A stretch of 64,000 bases of DNA, taken from positions 1-64,000 of the forward strand of contig ONFJ01000001.1 of the NCBI GenBank assembly GCA_900317085.1, written 5' to 3'. This document shows, in pieces, positions 63,558-64,000 of this stretch. Within the stretch, counting starts at the first letter, position 1, and every line of letters starts with the position of its first letter. The notes under the pieces are model-generated. The model worked only from the letters and a program-made list of their open reading frames with translations, did not search any database and was not told the DNA's origin. The position numbers were made by a program, and so were the translations under genes. This stretch comes from an uncultured Eubacteriales bacterium. Lineage in GTDB: Bacteria > Bacillota > Clostridia > Oscillospirales > Acutalibacteraceae.

Positions 63558-64000
63558 TTGCCGGACAACAATAACAACAACGGGTTCGGTCTCGGACCGA
63601 ACAATCAGGACCCGAACCGCAGAGGTTCCCTGATGGCGACCATCATTTGGATCGTCATCCCGCTGCTCCTGATCGGTTCCATGTTCTTCTCGTTCAACTC
63701 GAACGCGAACAAGACCAGGGACGAATACTACGAGGTCATCTCGTACTTCGACCAGGGAGAGGTCAAGCAGTACTCGCTGAACCTCTCGAGCGGAAAACTC
63801 GTCTACACGCTGAAGGGCGAGAAGGAAGCGCGGTCCTATACGGTCCCGAACGTGGAACTCTTCGTCAACGATGTCCACGACAGTGTCCATGAATACAACA
63901 AGGCACACCCGGACAAACCGATCAAACAGAACTACATCGCCGGCTCGTCCCGGTCCTGGATGGTCGAGATCCTGCCACTCCTGTTCTCCACGCTCATCAT
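63558..64000 (+). CDS. ftsH: ATP-dependent zinc metalloprotease FtsH, N-terminal part
   Basis: Cut by the window end: about 147 residues are visible, with no AAA or protease domain yet. The start is TTG 63558, eight bases after AAGGAGGG. An Asn-rich leader (MPDNNNNNGFGLG), a first membrane helix (about 26-46), the external FtsH domain with YYEVISYFDQGEVKQYSLN, and the start of a second membrane helix (WMVEILPLLFSTLII) are seen. Identity rests on this layout and on the tilS-hpt context. Confidence 0.88.
   Translation, partial: MPDNNNNNGFGLGPNNQDPNRRGSLMATIIWIVIPLLLIGSMFFSFNSNANKTRDEYYEVISYFDQGEVKQYSLNLSSGKLVYTLKGEKEARSYTVPNVELFVNDVHDSVHEYNKAHPDKPIKQNYIAGSSRSWMVEILPLLFSTLI

Overview
The window looks like a chromosomal segment of a GC-rich, anaerobic, spore-forming Clostridia-type Firmicute, probably near the Ruminococcaceae/Oscillospirales. 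This is inferred from gene content, not from a marker search. The pointers are a V-type ATPase, the short-form HisG with HisZ, GerW with a DUF2953 partner, RemA, ScpA/ScpB, CdaA/CdaR, PrkC/PrpC, RNase J, strong AGGAGG ribosome binding sites and many TTG start codons. Nearly everything is core housekeeping on the + strand. Only glnK, amt, prs and rnhA are on the - strand. No prophage, insertion sequence, CRISPR array or toxin-antitoxin pair was seen.

Layout. 0.1-3.8 kb: glnK-amt, read leftward behind a promoter followed at once by a terminator-like hairpin; an ArsC/Spx-family protein; and a long PRPP synthetase. 4-12.9 kb: a complete V-type ATPase operon in the order H-I-K-E-C-F-A-B-D, whose c subunit carries the residues of a sodium site. 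12.9-15.4 kb: a SUV3-like RNA helicase with a C-terminal zinc ribbon. 15.4-24.1 kb: a full histidine operon (hisZ-G-D-C-B-H-A-F-IE plus PHP histinol-phosphate phosphatase), interrupted between hisF and hisIE by a 250-base repeat element. 24.1-24.6 kb: tRNA-Leu(UAA), then a repeat-rich spacer with a second, inverted copy of that element. 24.7-33.5 kb: RraB/DUF695-like protein, cyclophilin, IspF, diadenylate cyclase CdaA and CdaR, an unknown membrane-anchored protein, a two-component system, YqhQ and PrmC. 34.4-38.7 kb: M50 protease, ScpA, ScpB, DUF2953, GerW and a pseudouridine synthase. 38.8-51.7 kb: yicC-remA-gmk-rpoZ-priA-def-fmt-yugP-rsmB-rlmN-prpC-prkC-rsgA. 51.7-55.2 kb: a Lys-rich small protein, a hybrid-cluster-protein homologue that has lost its metal ligands, and a secreted GDSL esterase. 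55.2-64 kb: rnhA (- strand), then RNase J, GdpP, L9, DnaB, TilS, Hpt and the start of FtsH, cut by the window end.

How the genes fit together. The V-ATPase and PRPP synthetase sit beside the PRPP-consuming histidine pathway. CdaA/CdaR make and regulate c-di-AMP at 26-29 kb, and GdpP degrades it at 57-60 kb. PrkC/PrpC give Ser/Thr phosphorylation control of envelope growth. The least ordinary items are the metal-ligand-less Hcp homologue with its Lys-rich neighbour, the SUV3-like helicase, the paired repeat element with tRNA-derived debris, and the hairpin in the amt leader.
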